DNA of 26,775 nt from positions 1 to 26,775 of the forward strand of contig JAGSGJ010000029.1 in assembly GCA_023955225.1 (NCBI GenBank), read 5' to 3'. This stretch comes from Sulfurovum sp. Its GTDB lineage: Bacteria > Campylobacterota > Campylobacteria > Campylobacterales > Sulfurovaceae. Shown one piece after another: positions 16,184 through 23,467 of the stretch (its first letter is position 1; each line of letters begins with the position of its first letter). The position numbers were made by a program, and so were the translations under genes. The notes under the pieces are model-generated. The model saw only the letters and a list, made by a program, of their open reading frames with translations, was not told the DNA's origin and ran no database searches.

Positions 16184-17455
16184 ATGTCAGCTATCATGGA
16201 ACATTTTAAAACCCTAACCCAAATCCCTCATTGTAGTAAAGAAGCAGATAAACTTTTAGATTTTTTAGTTTCATTTTCAAAAGAAAGAGATTATGAAGTA
16301 GAAGTAGATGGGGTGAAGAATATTCTTATCTCAAAAGGCACACCAACATTGTGTCTTCAGGCACATTATGACATGGTCTGCATGGGGAAAGCACCAGTCT
16401 TGGAAACCTATGTGGAGGATGGCTGGATGAAAGCTAAAGATGCTTCTTTAGGAGCAGATAATGGTATGGCCATAGCGATGATGATGAAACTGATGGATGA
16501 AGGTAAAGAGTTGGAGTTTCTACTGACTTCAGATGAAGAGATAGGGCTTATAGGTGCCAATGAAGTATCATTTGCACTTAAGAGCAAGTATATGCTAAAC
16601 CTTGACAGTGAAGATGAAGCAGAGGTGTACATAGGATGTGCAGGTGGTGTAGATATTACCGCACAAAAACAAGATACATATGTTGAAGGAACGGGCAGTT
16701 GCTATGAGGTGGCAGTCAAAGGGCTGGTAGGGGGACACTCGGGTGTAGATATAGATAAAGGCATTCCTTCTGCGATTAAAGTATTAGGTGAGTACTTGTA
16801 TGGGCATGGTGTTACACAGTTAGCGAGTATGTATGCCGGAGAACGTCGTAATTCTATCCCTGCAAATGCGGTGGCCATTGTGCGCAGTGAATCGAAATTA
16901 GAGAACACAGATATGGTACAGGTACGTGAACTTACTGAAAGACCAAAAGTACTAAGTAAGGGTAAGAAAACCATAGAGATGATACATACATTTAAACATG
17001 GAGTACATATACAAAATGAAGAGTTAGGCATTCCTGATGTCAGTATCAATCTTGCTATTATCACGGCAGATGAAAAGGGTGGGCTTCTCATAGAAACAAG
17101 TGCTCGTGCAATGGGTGCTGAGAAGTTGGAAAATCTTTCAAATGAAACATTGAACTTTTTTAGATCTTACGATTTTGAAGTGCAACTTGAAGACAAATAC
17201 CCTGCATGGAAACCAGACATTAGTGACTTTACAAATCTTGTAAGTCAAGAGATGAAATCTGTCTTTGGAAAAACAAAGATGATGGCCATACATGCAGGAC
17301 TTGAATGTGGTGTCATCGCGGAGAAATACCCTACAATGAAGTTTGCTTCTATTGGCCCCACGATTCGTTACCCTCACTCTACCAGAGAGATGGTACACTT
17401 AGAATCTGTAGCACGTACATTTGAGGTACTTAAAAAAATAATACAATCAGTTTAA
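16184..17455 (+). CDS. pepD: Cytosolic Xaa-His dipeptidase (aminoacyl-histidine dipeptidase, peptidase family M20)
   Basis: PepD is a zinc dipeptidase of broad specificity that includes Xaa-His (carnosine-type) dipeptides. Metal-site motifs are visible: CLQAHYDMVCMGK (H61, with D63 beside it), DASLGADNGMAIAMMM (bridging D92), TSDEEIGLIGA (E118/E119), and the D141 region LNLDSEDEAEVYIGCAGG. The lid domain carries GHSGVDIDKG near residue 184, and a late zinc-histidine region is present in RYPHSTREMVH. At 423 residues it is shorter than E. coli PepD (about 485), but the motif order is complete, so it is probably a compact family member. The ATG at 16184 follows GAAGGATA. It is divergent from the small membrane gene and followed after 76 bases by ppk2. 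Confidence 0.92.
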   Translation: MSAIMEHFKTLTQIPHCSKEADKLLDFLVSFSKERDYEVEVDGVKNILISKGTPTLCLQAHYDMVCMGKAPVLETYVEDGWMKAKDASLGADNGMAIAMMMKLMDEGKELEFLLTSDEEIGLIGANEVSFALKSKYMLNLDSEDEAEVYIGCAGGVDITAQKQDTYVEGTGSCYEVAVKGLVGGHSGVDIDKGIPSAIKVLGEYLYGHGVTQLASMYAGERRNSIPANAVAIVRSESKLENTDMVQVRELTERPKVLSKGKKTIEMIHTFKHGVHIQNEELGIPDVSINLAIITADEKGGLLIETSARAMGAEKLENLSNETLNFFRSYDFEVQLEDKYPAWKPDISDFTNLVSQEMKSVFGKTKMMAIHAGLECGVIAEKYPTMKFASIGPTIRYPHSTREMVHLESVARTFEVLKKIIQSV

Positions 17456-17466
17456 ATTATGATATT

Positions 17467-17472
17467 TATAAT
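17467..17472 (+). promoter_or_regulatory. Predicted -10 box for the ppk2 - phosphagen kinase unit
   Basis: TATAAT lies 59 bases before the ppk2 ATG, in the only sizable gap upstream of the pair. It predicts a leader of about 50 bases ending in AAAGGG. The phosphagen kinase has no visible promoter of its own in the 10-base gap. Confidence 0.45.
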
Positions 17473-17531
17473 TTAAATCAAAGATAAGTAGGAGTAGAAT
17501 TAAAAGATACACATACATTAAAAGGGTAAAA

Positions 17532-18440
17532 ATGAAAACGATATTTCAGGATTTAGAATACTTACGTAAAGAAGTAAAAGACAAAGAAGCAAAGAAAATA
17601 GTCAAAGAACTTGAAGAGAATTTTCATTTACTGAGAACTAAAAGTGGTTTATCGCAGTTGATGAGTAAAAAAAAGCTTGCAAAAATAACGCGTAATGTTG
17701 CGTACGAAGAAGAATTAAAAGCGTTACAGGTTGAACTTATTAAATTACAAAACTGGGTGTATGAAAATAATAAACGTGTGATGATCATCTTTGAAGGGCG
17801 TGATGCAGCTGGTAAAGGCGGGTCTATTAAACGTTTTACTCAGTACCTCAATCCTAGAAAATTTAGAGTGGTTGCACTACAGAAACCAACTGAAGTAGAG
17901 ACAGGACAGTTTTACTTCCAAAGATATTTTCAACACCTCCCGAACCCTGGTGAAATTACTTTTTTTGACAGATCTTGGTATAACCGTGCCATCGTAGAAC
18001 CTGTCTTTGATTTTTGTACATCTGAACAATACAAAAAATTTATGAAAGAAGTACCAGAGATCGAACATGCCCTTATTGATGATGGCATCATCCTAATTAA
18101 GTTGTGGTACTCCATTACAAAAGAAAATCAGAAAAAAAGATTTAAAGAACGTATGACCAATCCACTCAAACACTGGAAACTGAGCCCTGTAGATCAAAAA
18201 GCACAAGAGATGTGGGATAAAGTGACATTCTATAAAGAAGAGATGTTCTCCCGTTCACATACAAGTTATGCACCGTGGATCATTGTTGACAGTAACGATA
18301 AAAAAAGAGCCAGACTTGAATCTATTCGTTATGTACTTTCAAGAATTGATTATGAAGGAAAAGAAGATGCAAAGATCAATCTCCATCATGATCCTGAAAT
18401 AGTAGAACGCTACCATAGACGATCACATAATGAACAGTAG
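17532..18440 (+). CDS. ppk2: Polyphosphate kinase 2 (PPK2 family)
   Basis: PPK2 enzymes transfer phosphate from inorganic polyphosphate to nucleotides, normally ADP or GDP in the one-domain class I. Signatures in order are Walker A FEGRDAAGKGGSIKRF (87-102, K95), TGQFYFQRYFQHLPNPGEI (124-142), Walker B with the lid arginine in TFFDRSWYNRA (D146, R147), and LIKLWYSITKENQKKRF followed by RMTNPLKHWKLSP. At 302 residues it is a single-domain enzyme, preceded by a helical lysine-rich N-terminal extension of about 75 residues. The ATG at 17532 has AAAGGG upstream. The phosphagen kinase starts 10 bases after its stop, so the two should share a message. Direction and nucleotide preference cannot be fixed from sequence, but ATP regeneration from polyphosphate is the usual role. 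Confidence 0.94.
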   Translation: MKTIFQDLEYLRKEVKDKEAKKIVKELEENFHLLRTKSGLSQLMSKKKLAKITRNVAYEEELKALQVELIKLQNWVYENNKRVMIIFEGRDAAGKGGSIKRFTQYLNPRKFRVVALQKPTEVETGQFYFQRYFQHLPNPGEITFFDRSWYNRAIVEPVFDFCTSEQYKKFMKEVPEIEHALIDDGIILIKLWYSITKENQKKRFKERMTNPLKHWKLSPVDQKAQEMWDKVTFYKEEMFSRSHTSYAPWIIVDSNDKKRARLESIRYVLSRIDYEGKEDAKINLHHDPEIVERYHRRSHNEQ

Positions 18441-18450
18441 AAAGATTTAA

Positions 18451-19482
18451 ATGAATTATCCTAATTTTCCTGATGACTGTAACTCTTTGCTGTGCAAATA
18501 TCTTACTCCCGAAGTATTTGAAGCCCTTAAAAACAAAAAGACATCAAATGGTTTTACACTAGAACAAGCGATAAATTCAGGTGTAGAGAATCTAGACAGT
18601 GGTATCGGGGTCTATGCGGGGGATGAAGAATCATATAGCGTTTTTACAGCACTTTTTGACCCGATCATTGAAGAATATCATGGGTTTGGGAAAGAGGATT
18701 CGCATAAAAGTAATCTGAATCCCGATGATCTGGATGCGCCAAATCCTGACCCTGAAGGTGCATACATTGTTTCTACTCGTATTAGAGTAGGACGTAATGT
18801 TGACCATATGCCTTTAGGACCTGGTATTTCAAAAGAACAACGAGACCATGTAGAATCATCTGTGGTTGAAGGACTACAGGCACTTGAAGGTGAGCTGTCA
18901 GGGGATTACTACCCCCTTCTTGGCATGTCAAAAGAGGTTCAGGAGAACTTGATCAAAGATCATTTCTTGTTTAAAGAAGGTGACCGTTTTCTTAATGCTG
19001 CTGGACTCAACCGTAATTGGCCAGCAGGTAGAGGTATCTATCATAACAAAGAGAAGACCTTCTTGGTATGGGTGAATGAAGAAGATCAGTTACGTATTAT
19101 ATCTATGCAGCAAGGAGGAGATATCAAAGAAGTCTTTACCCGTTTGGTCAATGCGATTAAAAGTATAGAGACTAAAGTCCACTTTGCTTACAGTGATCAT
19201 TTAGGGTATATTACCTCTTGTCCAACCAATCTTGGAACAGCGATGAGAGCAAGTGTACATATTGCCCTGCCGAATCTTGCAAAAGATATGGAAAAGTTTA
19301 AAACGATCACTGACAGGTATCATCTTCAGATCCGTGGTATCCATGGTGAACATTCTGAAAGTGAAGGTGGTATCTATGATATCAGTAACCGTCGTCGTTT
19401 AGGTATCACAGAAGTGGAAGCCGTACAAGATATGTATGATGGTGTGGTCGCACTTATTACAGTAGAAAAAAAATTGAGTTAG
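18451..19482 (+). CDS. Arginine kinase-like phosphagen kinase (ATP:guanido phosphotransferase)
   Basis: The protein matches animal-type arginine kinase over its whole length (343 residues; about 357 in Limulus). Its N-terminal helical domain holds the substrate-specificity loop NLDSGIGVYAGDEESY (48-62), including the S-G-I/V-G-x-Y pattern typical of arginine enzymes. The catalytic domain has STRIRVGRN (108-116), NEEDQLRIISMQ with E211, SCPTNLGTAMRASVH with C257, and GIHGEHSESEGG with E300 followed by YDISNRRRLGITE. E211, C257 and E300 lie exactly 14 positions before Limulus E225, C271 and E314, so the active site is intact. It is not McsB, which lacks the N-terminal domain. Expected reaction: ATP + L-arginine to phospho-L-arginine + ADP. 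It follows ppk2 by 10 bases. Such genes are rare in bacteria, so horizontal origin is likely. Another guanidino substrate remains possible. Confidence 0.95.
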   Translation: MNYPNFPDDCNSLLCKYLTPEVFEALKNKKTSNGFTLEQAINSGVENLDSGIGVYAGDEESYSVFTALFDPIIEEYHGFGKEDSHKSNLNPDDLDAPNPDPEGAYIVSTRIRVGRNVDHMPLGPGISKEQRDHVESSVVEGLQALEGELSGDYYPLLGMSKEVQENLIKDHFLFKEGDRFLNAAGLNRNWPAGRGIYHNKEKTFLVWVNEEDQLRIISMQQGGDIKEVFTRLVNAIKSIETKVHFAYSDHLGYITSCPTNLGTAMRASVHIALPNLAKDMEKFKTITDRYHLQIRGIHGEHSESEGGIYDISNRRRLGITEVEAVQDMYDGVVALITVEKKLS

Positions 19483-19500
19483 ATACGTTAGGTTTCTAAC

Positions 19501-20151
19501 TTACACTTTAAAGGTTTGTGTCGTTTTACAGTGTGCCTCCATGAAGCATCCTTCACACTCAGGTTTGACTGCTTTACATCTATATCGTCCAAACAATACC
19601 ATCGCCTGATGAAGTAAGTGTAAGTCAGTTTTGAACTTTCTACTTAACTCTTCCTCACATTTTACAGCAGTTTTGGCATCAGACAGACCCAACCTGTGTG
19701 CCACTCTGTATACATGGGTATCTACAGCCATGAGATTGGCACCAGTATACTCTATCATGACTACATTGGCTGTTTTTTGACCTACACCTGCAAGTTTGAC
19801 CAGTTCATCACGTTCCAGTGGGATTTCATCCTTATAGTTTTCGACAACACTCTGTGCCATCTTGATGAGGTTTTTGGCTTTATTGTTGAAAAATGAACAT
19901 GTATTAATGTATGACTTGACTTCATCCAAATCTGCATTGGCAAGAGATACAGGGTCTGGGTAGGCTTCAAAAAGAGCAGGGCTGATGATATTCACACGTT
20001 TATCTGTACATTGGGCAGAGAGCATGACAGCAATGAGCAGTTCATAAAGATTACGATACTCCAATTCAGTCACAGAGTCAGGATAGTTTTCGAGAAAGAT
20101 ACTTTTTATCTCTTCTATCTCTTTTTTAGTTGCTTTTTTGACTTTTGCCAT
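19501..20151 (-). CDS. nth: Endonuclease III (DNA glycosylase / AP lyase)
   Basis: Nth removes oxidised pyrimidines from DNA and cuts the abasic site in base excision repair. Motifs are the N-terminal ELLIAVMLSAQCTD, the helix-hairpin-helix LAGVGQKTANVV with catalytic lysine K126, and VDTHVYRVAHRLGL with catalytic aspartate D144. A [4Fe-4S] loop at the C-terminus has cysteines at 192, 199, 202 and 208, the classic C-x6-C-x2-C-x5-C spacing. The frame opens at 20166, but the ATG at 20151 is preferred because GAAGG lies eight bases before it, giving 216 residues and MAKVKKATKK. It converges on the phosphagen kinase with only an 18-base gap and diverges from the PPIase gene. The nth/PPIase/fba order resembles what I recall from C. 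jejuni (Cj0595-Cj0597). The identification is secure. Confidence 0.96.
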   Translation of the reverse strand: MAKVKKATKKEIEEIKSIFLENYPDSVTELEYRNLYELLIAVMLSAQCTDKRVNIISPALFEAYPDPVSLANADLDEVKSYINTCSFFNNKAKNLIKMAQSVVENYKDEIPLERDELVKLAGVGQKTANVVMIEYTGANLMAVDTHVYRVAHRLGLSDAKTAVKCEEELSRKFKTDLHLLHQAMVLFGRYRCKAVKPECEGCFMEAHCKTTQTFKV

Positions 20152-20223
20152 ACTTATTGCCTTCATATAATAAAATACTAATTAGAATATTAGCACATTA
20201 ATAAATGATTTACCCAAGAGGGA

Positions 20224-20229
20224 TATACT
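20224..20229 (+). promoter_or_regulatory. Predicted -10 box for the PPIase-fba cluster
   Basis: TATACT lies about 36 bases before the PPIase ATG in the divergent gap with nth. The ribosome site AAGGATT follows. This could drive all four genes through fba. Confidence 0.45.
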
Positions 20230-20264
20230 TCTTCTTAAATTTAAGTAATTAAGGATTATTCGAA

Positions 20265-21113
20265 ATGTTAAAACTAGCAAAAACTTCACTTCTTGCTGTG
20301 GCTGTCATGGCAACATCAGTAGTGGCGTCAGACATACTTGTAACAGTTAATGGTAAAAATATCACTAAGCAGGATGCACAAGCATTTGTTTCTGCCTCTG
20401 CACCTAAGGCAAACTTTATGGAGCTTGCCCCTGCTGAGAAAAAAATGGTTACAGACAGACTGATAGAAAAAGTCCTTTTTACAGAACTTGCCGCACAAGA
20501 GGGTATAGATAAAAAACCTGAATTTAAAAGAAATATGGACAAGATCAAAGATGAGCTTTTGGTAAACATGTGGATGAAGTCACAGATGGATAATGCCATT
20601 GTAAGTGACAGTGAAGCACAGGCATTTTATGAAAAAAATGCTGCAAAATTTATGGAAGAAGCGACTATGCATGCAAGACATATATTGGTTGCAACTGAAA
20701 AAGATGCGCAAGATATTATTGATACGCTAAAGCCACTTAATGGTGAAGCATTGAAAGCAAAATTTATCGCATTGGCTAAATCAAAATCTACAGGACCTTC
20801 TTCCAAAAGTGGTGGAGATCTTGGTACTTTTACTAAAGGTCAGATGGTTCCAGAATTTTCAAAGGCGGTATTGGCACTGGAAAATGGTCAAACAACAACT
20901 GCACCTGTAAAAACACAGTTCGGTTATCATGTGATCTACCTTGAGACGAAAACTACAGCAAAACCTACTCCTTACGAGAAAGTGAAAAATAAAATCATTA
21001 CTTCACTAAAGCAACAGCAGTTTACTGTTAAAATTAAAGAAGTGGCAAAAGAACTTAAAAGTAAAGCTAAAATTGTTGATATGACAACAGAAGTAGCTGC
21101 GACTAAAAAGTAA
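20265..21113 (+). CDS. Exported parvulin-type peptidyl-prolyl isomerase/chaperone (PEB4/SurA-like)
   Basis: This 282-residue periplasmic folding factor has a Sec signal peptide at 1-21 (SLLAVAVMATSVVA, then SDI). The N-terminal chaperone part is of SurA_N type (ILVTVNGKNITKQDA, then AEKKMVTDRLIEKVLFTELA). A parvulin PPIase domain lies at about 133-228, recognisable by MHARHILVATEKDAQD, SGGDLGTFTKGQMVPEFSKAV and FGYHVIYLETK. The C-terminal helix (PYEKVKNKIITSLKQQQ) completes the chaperone core. In Campylobacter the PEB4/Cbf2 homologue assists outer-membrane protein biogenesis, and the same role is likely here. It is first in a run with two shorter paralogs and then fba, with gaps of 31, 71 and 22 bases. 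The family call is firm; the client proteins are unknown. Confidence 0.93.
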   Translation: MLKLAKTSLLAVAVMATSVVASDILVTVNGKNITKQDAQAFVSASAPKANFMELAPAEKKMVTDRLIEKVLFTELAAQEGIDKKPEFKRNMDKIKDELLVNMWMKSQMDNAIVSDSEAQAFYEKNAAKFMEEATMHARHILVATEKDAQDIIDTLKPLNGEALKAKFIALAKSKSTGPSSKSGGDLGTFTKGQMVPEFSKAVLALENGQTTTAPVKTQFGYHVIYLETKTTAKPTPYEKVKNKIITSLKQQQFTVKIKEVAKELKSKAKIVDMTTEVAATKK

Positions 21114-21144
21114 TCTTTTAGTAATAAAAAATAGGGAAAAGAAT

Positions 21145-21750
21145 ATGACAAAAATTTTTATGTTGTTGGGGGTATCACTTGGTTTGGTGATAAGTTCAGC
21201 ATCTGCAGATGCTTTAAAAAATAGTTTAACAAATATGTTAAACACGAAAGAGACATCAGGGATGGTAGATCTTGGTAGTATCAATCTTGATGCAAAACCT
21301 GTAAAGAAAAAAGTAAGATCTTCTAAAACTGTGATCGCTACAGTCAATGGACATAAGATCATTAAAAAAGAGGCGGATGCTTACCTTACGCAACGTACAC
21401 AGGGTAAAGTAAAAGACTTTGATCATTTGCCATCTAAGCAACGTCAACGACTAATTCAAGAGTTGGCACTTCCTGTTATGGTACTCGATCACGCACAAAA
21501 AGAATTGTCTGAAGAAGAAAAACAGGCTGTATATACACGTACGTGGATGCAAAAAGAAGCACGTAAGATCAATGTCACAGATGAACAAGCCTTGACAGTA
21601 TACAATCAATTAAAACAACAAGTACAAGACAATAATGCTACCGGTAATATACCTCCATTTGAAAGTATTAAGGATAAACTTAAAGTTCAAATAATTGAGA
21701 AGACTTTGGTAGAGAAACTTATAAAAGATGCAAAGATAGAAGTATTGTAA
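21145..21750 (+). CDS. Exported SurA_N-like chaperone without PPIase domain (paralog 2)
   Basis: This is a predicted periplasmic protein of 201 residues with a signal peptide at 1-22 (LLGVSLGLVISSASA). A variable lysine-rich stretch follows, then a core like that of the preceding PPIase: VIATVNGHKIIKKEADAYL, LPSKQRQRLIQELALPVMVL and RTWMQKEARKINVTDEQAL. At the point where the isomerase has its parvulin domain there is only a short linker (QDNNATGNIPPFESI), and the chain goes straight to the C-terminal helix KDKLKVQIIEKTLVEKL. It therefore looks like a chaperone fold whose PPIase domain was lost, or never gained. It cannot be an isomerase of this family as it stands. Role inferred: holding unfolded envelope proteins. 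The ATG at 21145 follows AGGGAAAAG. Confidence 0.83.
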   Translation: MTKIFMLLGVSLGLVISSASADALKNSLTNMLNTKETSGMVDLGSINLDAKPVKKKVRSSKTVIATVNGHKIIKKEADAYLTQRTQGKVKDFDHLPSKQRQRLIQELALPVMVLDHAQKELSEEEKQAVYTRTWMQKEARKINVTDEQALTVYNQLKQQVQDNNATGNIPPFESIKDKLKVQIIEKTLVEKLIKDAKIEVL

Positions 21751-21821
21751 AAACGTTTATTAATTAGTAATTGGTAAATATTAGGTAAAATACACACAAC
21801 ATAATAAAAAGGAAATAGAGA

Positions 21822-22304
21822 ATGAAAAAAATTCTTGTTATATTAGGTCTTACATTGGCATTTACAACACATTATGCAGTAGCTGCAACAGCAGGTACGG
21901 TCAATGGTATGACAATCACTGTTGAAGAAGCAAATAATGCGCTTAACACACTTACAAAAGGTAAGATGACGTGGGATAAACTTCCAGCCGATGGTAAAAA
22001 ACAACTGATTGAAATGATGGCACCGGCTAAATTGGTAGCGGCTGAATCAAAAAAATCTTTAACAGATAAAGAAAAAGAAGCTGCGCTTGCAGGTTTCTGG
22101 ATGCAGAAAAAAATGTCAACAACTGAAGTAACTGACAAAGAAGCAGAAGATGCATATAACAAGATGAAAAAAGCAGCAAAAGAAGCGAAGAGTACACAAG
22201 AAATACCGCCATTGGATGCAGTAAAAAATAGCATTAAAATGCAACTTTCTCAAGAGAAAGTTGTAGCTGAACTGATGAAAAATGCAAAAATAAACGTAAA
22301 ATAA
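21822..22304 (+). CDS. Exported SurA_N-like chaperone without PPIase domain (paralog 3)
   Basis: This 160-residue predicted periplasmic protein is the shortest of the three paralogs. A signal peptide covers about 1-21 (ILVILGLTLAFTTHYAVA). The mature chain starts with the same strand, GTVNGMTITVEEANNAL, followed by LPADGKKQLIEMMAPAKLVA and GFWMQKKMSTTEVTDKEAEDAY, a short linker (KSTQEIPPLDAVK) in place of the PPIase domain, and the last helix QLSQEKVVAELMKNAKINVK. It resembles paralog 2 more than the full isomerase, including the shared IPP motif before the last helix. There is no parvulin domain. AAAAGGAAA precedes the ATG, and fba starts 22 bases after the stop. The chaperone role is inferred. 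Confidence 0.82.
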   Translation: MKKILVILGLTLAFTTHYAVAATAGTVNGMTITVEEANNALNTLTKGKMTWDKLPADGKKQLIEMMAPAKLVAAESKKSLTDKEKEAALAGFWMQKKMSTTEVTDKEAEDAYNKMKKAAKEAKSTQEIPPLDAVKNSIKMQLSQEKVVAELMKNAKINVK

Positions 22305-22326
22305 TTCTACAAAGAGGAAGTTGTTA

Positions 22327-23400
22327 ATGTCTACAAAAGTTCTAGATGTAGTGCAGGCAGGTGTTGTGACTGGAGATGATCTTCAGAAGTTATTTAAAAT
22401 TGCAAAAGATGAAGGTTTTGCTTTACCTGCTGTTAATGTAGTGAGTACTTCTTCAGTAAATGCTGTACTTGAATCTGCAAAAAATGTAAATTCTCCTGTC
22501 ATTGTTCAGTTCTCCAATGGTGGAGGTGCATACTATGCCGGTAAGGGATTACCTTCCGATGATGCGGCTATTTTAGGTTGTATATCAGGTGCTCAGCATG
22601 TACATACTGTAGCCAAAGCGTATGGTATACCGGTTATCCTTCATACAGACCATGCAGCAAGAAAACTTCTACCTTGGATAGATGCACTGCTTGATGCAAG
22701 TGAAGCACACTATAAGGTGCATGGTATCCCTCTTTTCTCTTCGCATATGATAGACCTCTCTGAAGAGCCAATAGAAGAGAATATTGCTACGTGTAAAGTC
22801 TATTTGGAGCGTATGTCTAAGATAGGCATGACGCTGGAGATAGAGCTTGGTGTAACAGGTGGAGAAGAAGACGGTGTAGATAACACTGAAATAGACAATG
22901 CGCTTCTCTATACGCAACCTGAAGAGGTAGCATATGCTTATGAAGAACTTTCAAAGGTCTCGGACAAATTTACCATTGCCGCTTCTTTTGGAAATGTGCA
23001 TGGTGTGTATAAACCAGGTAATGTTTCACTTACGCCTAAGATCCTTGATAACTCTCAGTCTTACATAGAAGAGAAATACAATACAGCTAAAAAGCCTGTA
23101 GATTTTGTCTTCCATGGTGGTTCAGGTTCTGAACTTTCCGATATCAGAGAAGCGATCGGTTATGGTGTGATTAAAATGAATATAGATACCGATACTCAGT
23201 GGTCATTTTGGGATGGTACACGTACTTATGTCGCTAAGTATCATGATTACTTGCAAGGACAGATCGGTAACCCGGATGGTGAAGATAAGCCAAACAAAAA
23301 GTATTATGATCCAAGAAAATGGTTACGTGCTGCAGAAGAGTCAACAATCGCTAGACTTGAAAGAGCATTTGATGACCTTAACTGCTTAAATAGAAACTAA
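22327..23400 (+). CDS. fba: Class II (zinc) fructose-1,6-bisphosphate aldolase
   Basis: This enzyme interconverts fructose-1,6-bisphosphate with dihydroxyacetone phosphate and glyceraldehyde-3-phosphate, in glycolysis or, in an autotroph, gluconeogenesis. It is of the FbaA-like class IIA. The zinc site is complete: H109 in VILHTDHAARKLLPW (with catalytic-type D108), H225 in FGNVHGVYKPG and H263 in FHGGSGS, each one position before the E. coli FbaA residues. EIELGVTGGEEDGVDN and MNIDTDTQWSFWDG are also typical. The length of 358 residues matches FbaA. The frame opens with TTG at 22321, but the ATG at 22327 has GAGGAAG six bases upstream and is preferred. It follows the exported chaperones closely, although it is a cytosolic metabolic enzyme. 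A hairpin follows the stop. The identification is secure. Confidence 0.96.
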   Translation: MSTKVLDVVQAGVVTGDDLQKLFKIAKDEGFALPAVNVVSTSSVNAVLESAKNVNSPVIVQFSNGGGAYYAGKGLPSDDAAILGCISGAQHVHTVAKAYGIPVILHTDHAARKLLPWIDALLDASEAHYKVHGIPLFSSHMIDLSEEPIEENIATCKVYLERMSKIGMTLEIELGVTGGEEDGVDNTEIDNALLYTQPEEVAYAYEELSKVSDKFTIAASFGNVHGVYKPGNVSLTPKILDNSQSYIEEKYNTAKKPVDFVFHGGSGSELSDIREAIGYGVIKMNIDTDTQWSFWDGTRTYVAKYHDYLQGQIGNPDGEDKPNKKYYDPRKWLRAAEESTIARLERAFDDLNCLNRN

Positions 23401-23416
23401 CACATAGTTCTTCATT

Positions 23417-23435
23417 CTTGGGCTTGCACCCCAAG
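23417..23435 (+). terminator. Hairpin after fba
   Basis: CTTGGG and CCCAAG form a 6-base-pair stem around a 7-base loop 16 bases after the fba stop. No U-run follows; the next bases are GC-richer than the surroundings. It could be a weak terminator or part of a dispersed intergenic repeat. Confidence 0.4.
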
Positions 23436-23467
23436 GGAATTTCCTACGGTCACCCGGGAGTCTACAC

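Noticed and set aside
16702..17091. Minus-strand open frame of 129 codons inside pepD
   Set aside because: It is antisense to a well-conserved enzyme, with serine-rich low-complexity translation and no family motif.
18451..19482. McsB-type protein arginine kinase
   Set aside because: McsB shares STR-, NEED- and CPTN-type motifs but lacks the N-terminal phosphagen-kinase domain. This protein has that domain with its SGIGVY loop and ends where arginine kinases end. No mcsA or clpC neighbours are present.
19483..19500. Terminator between the phosphagen kinase and nth
   Set aside because: GTTAG/CTAAC gives only a 5-base-pair stem in an 18-base gap, too weak to call with confidence.
21872..22234. 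Minus-strand open frame of 120 codons inside the third chaperone paralog
   Set aside because: It is a mirror of an alanine- and lysine-rich coding frame. The plus strand has a signal peptide, ribosome site and paralogs.
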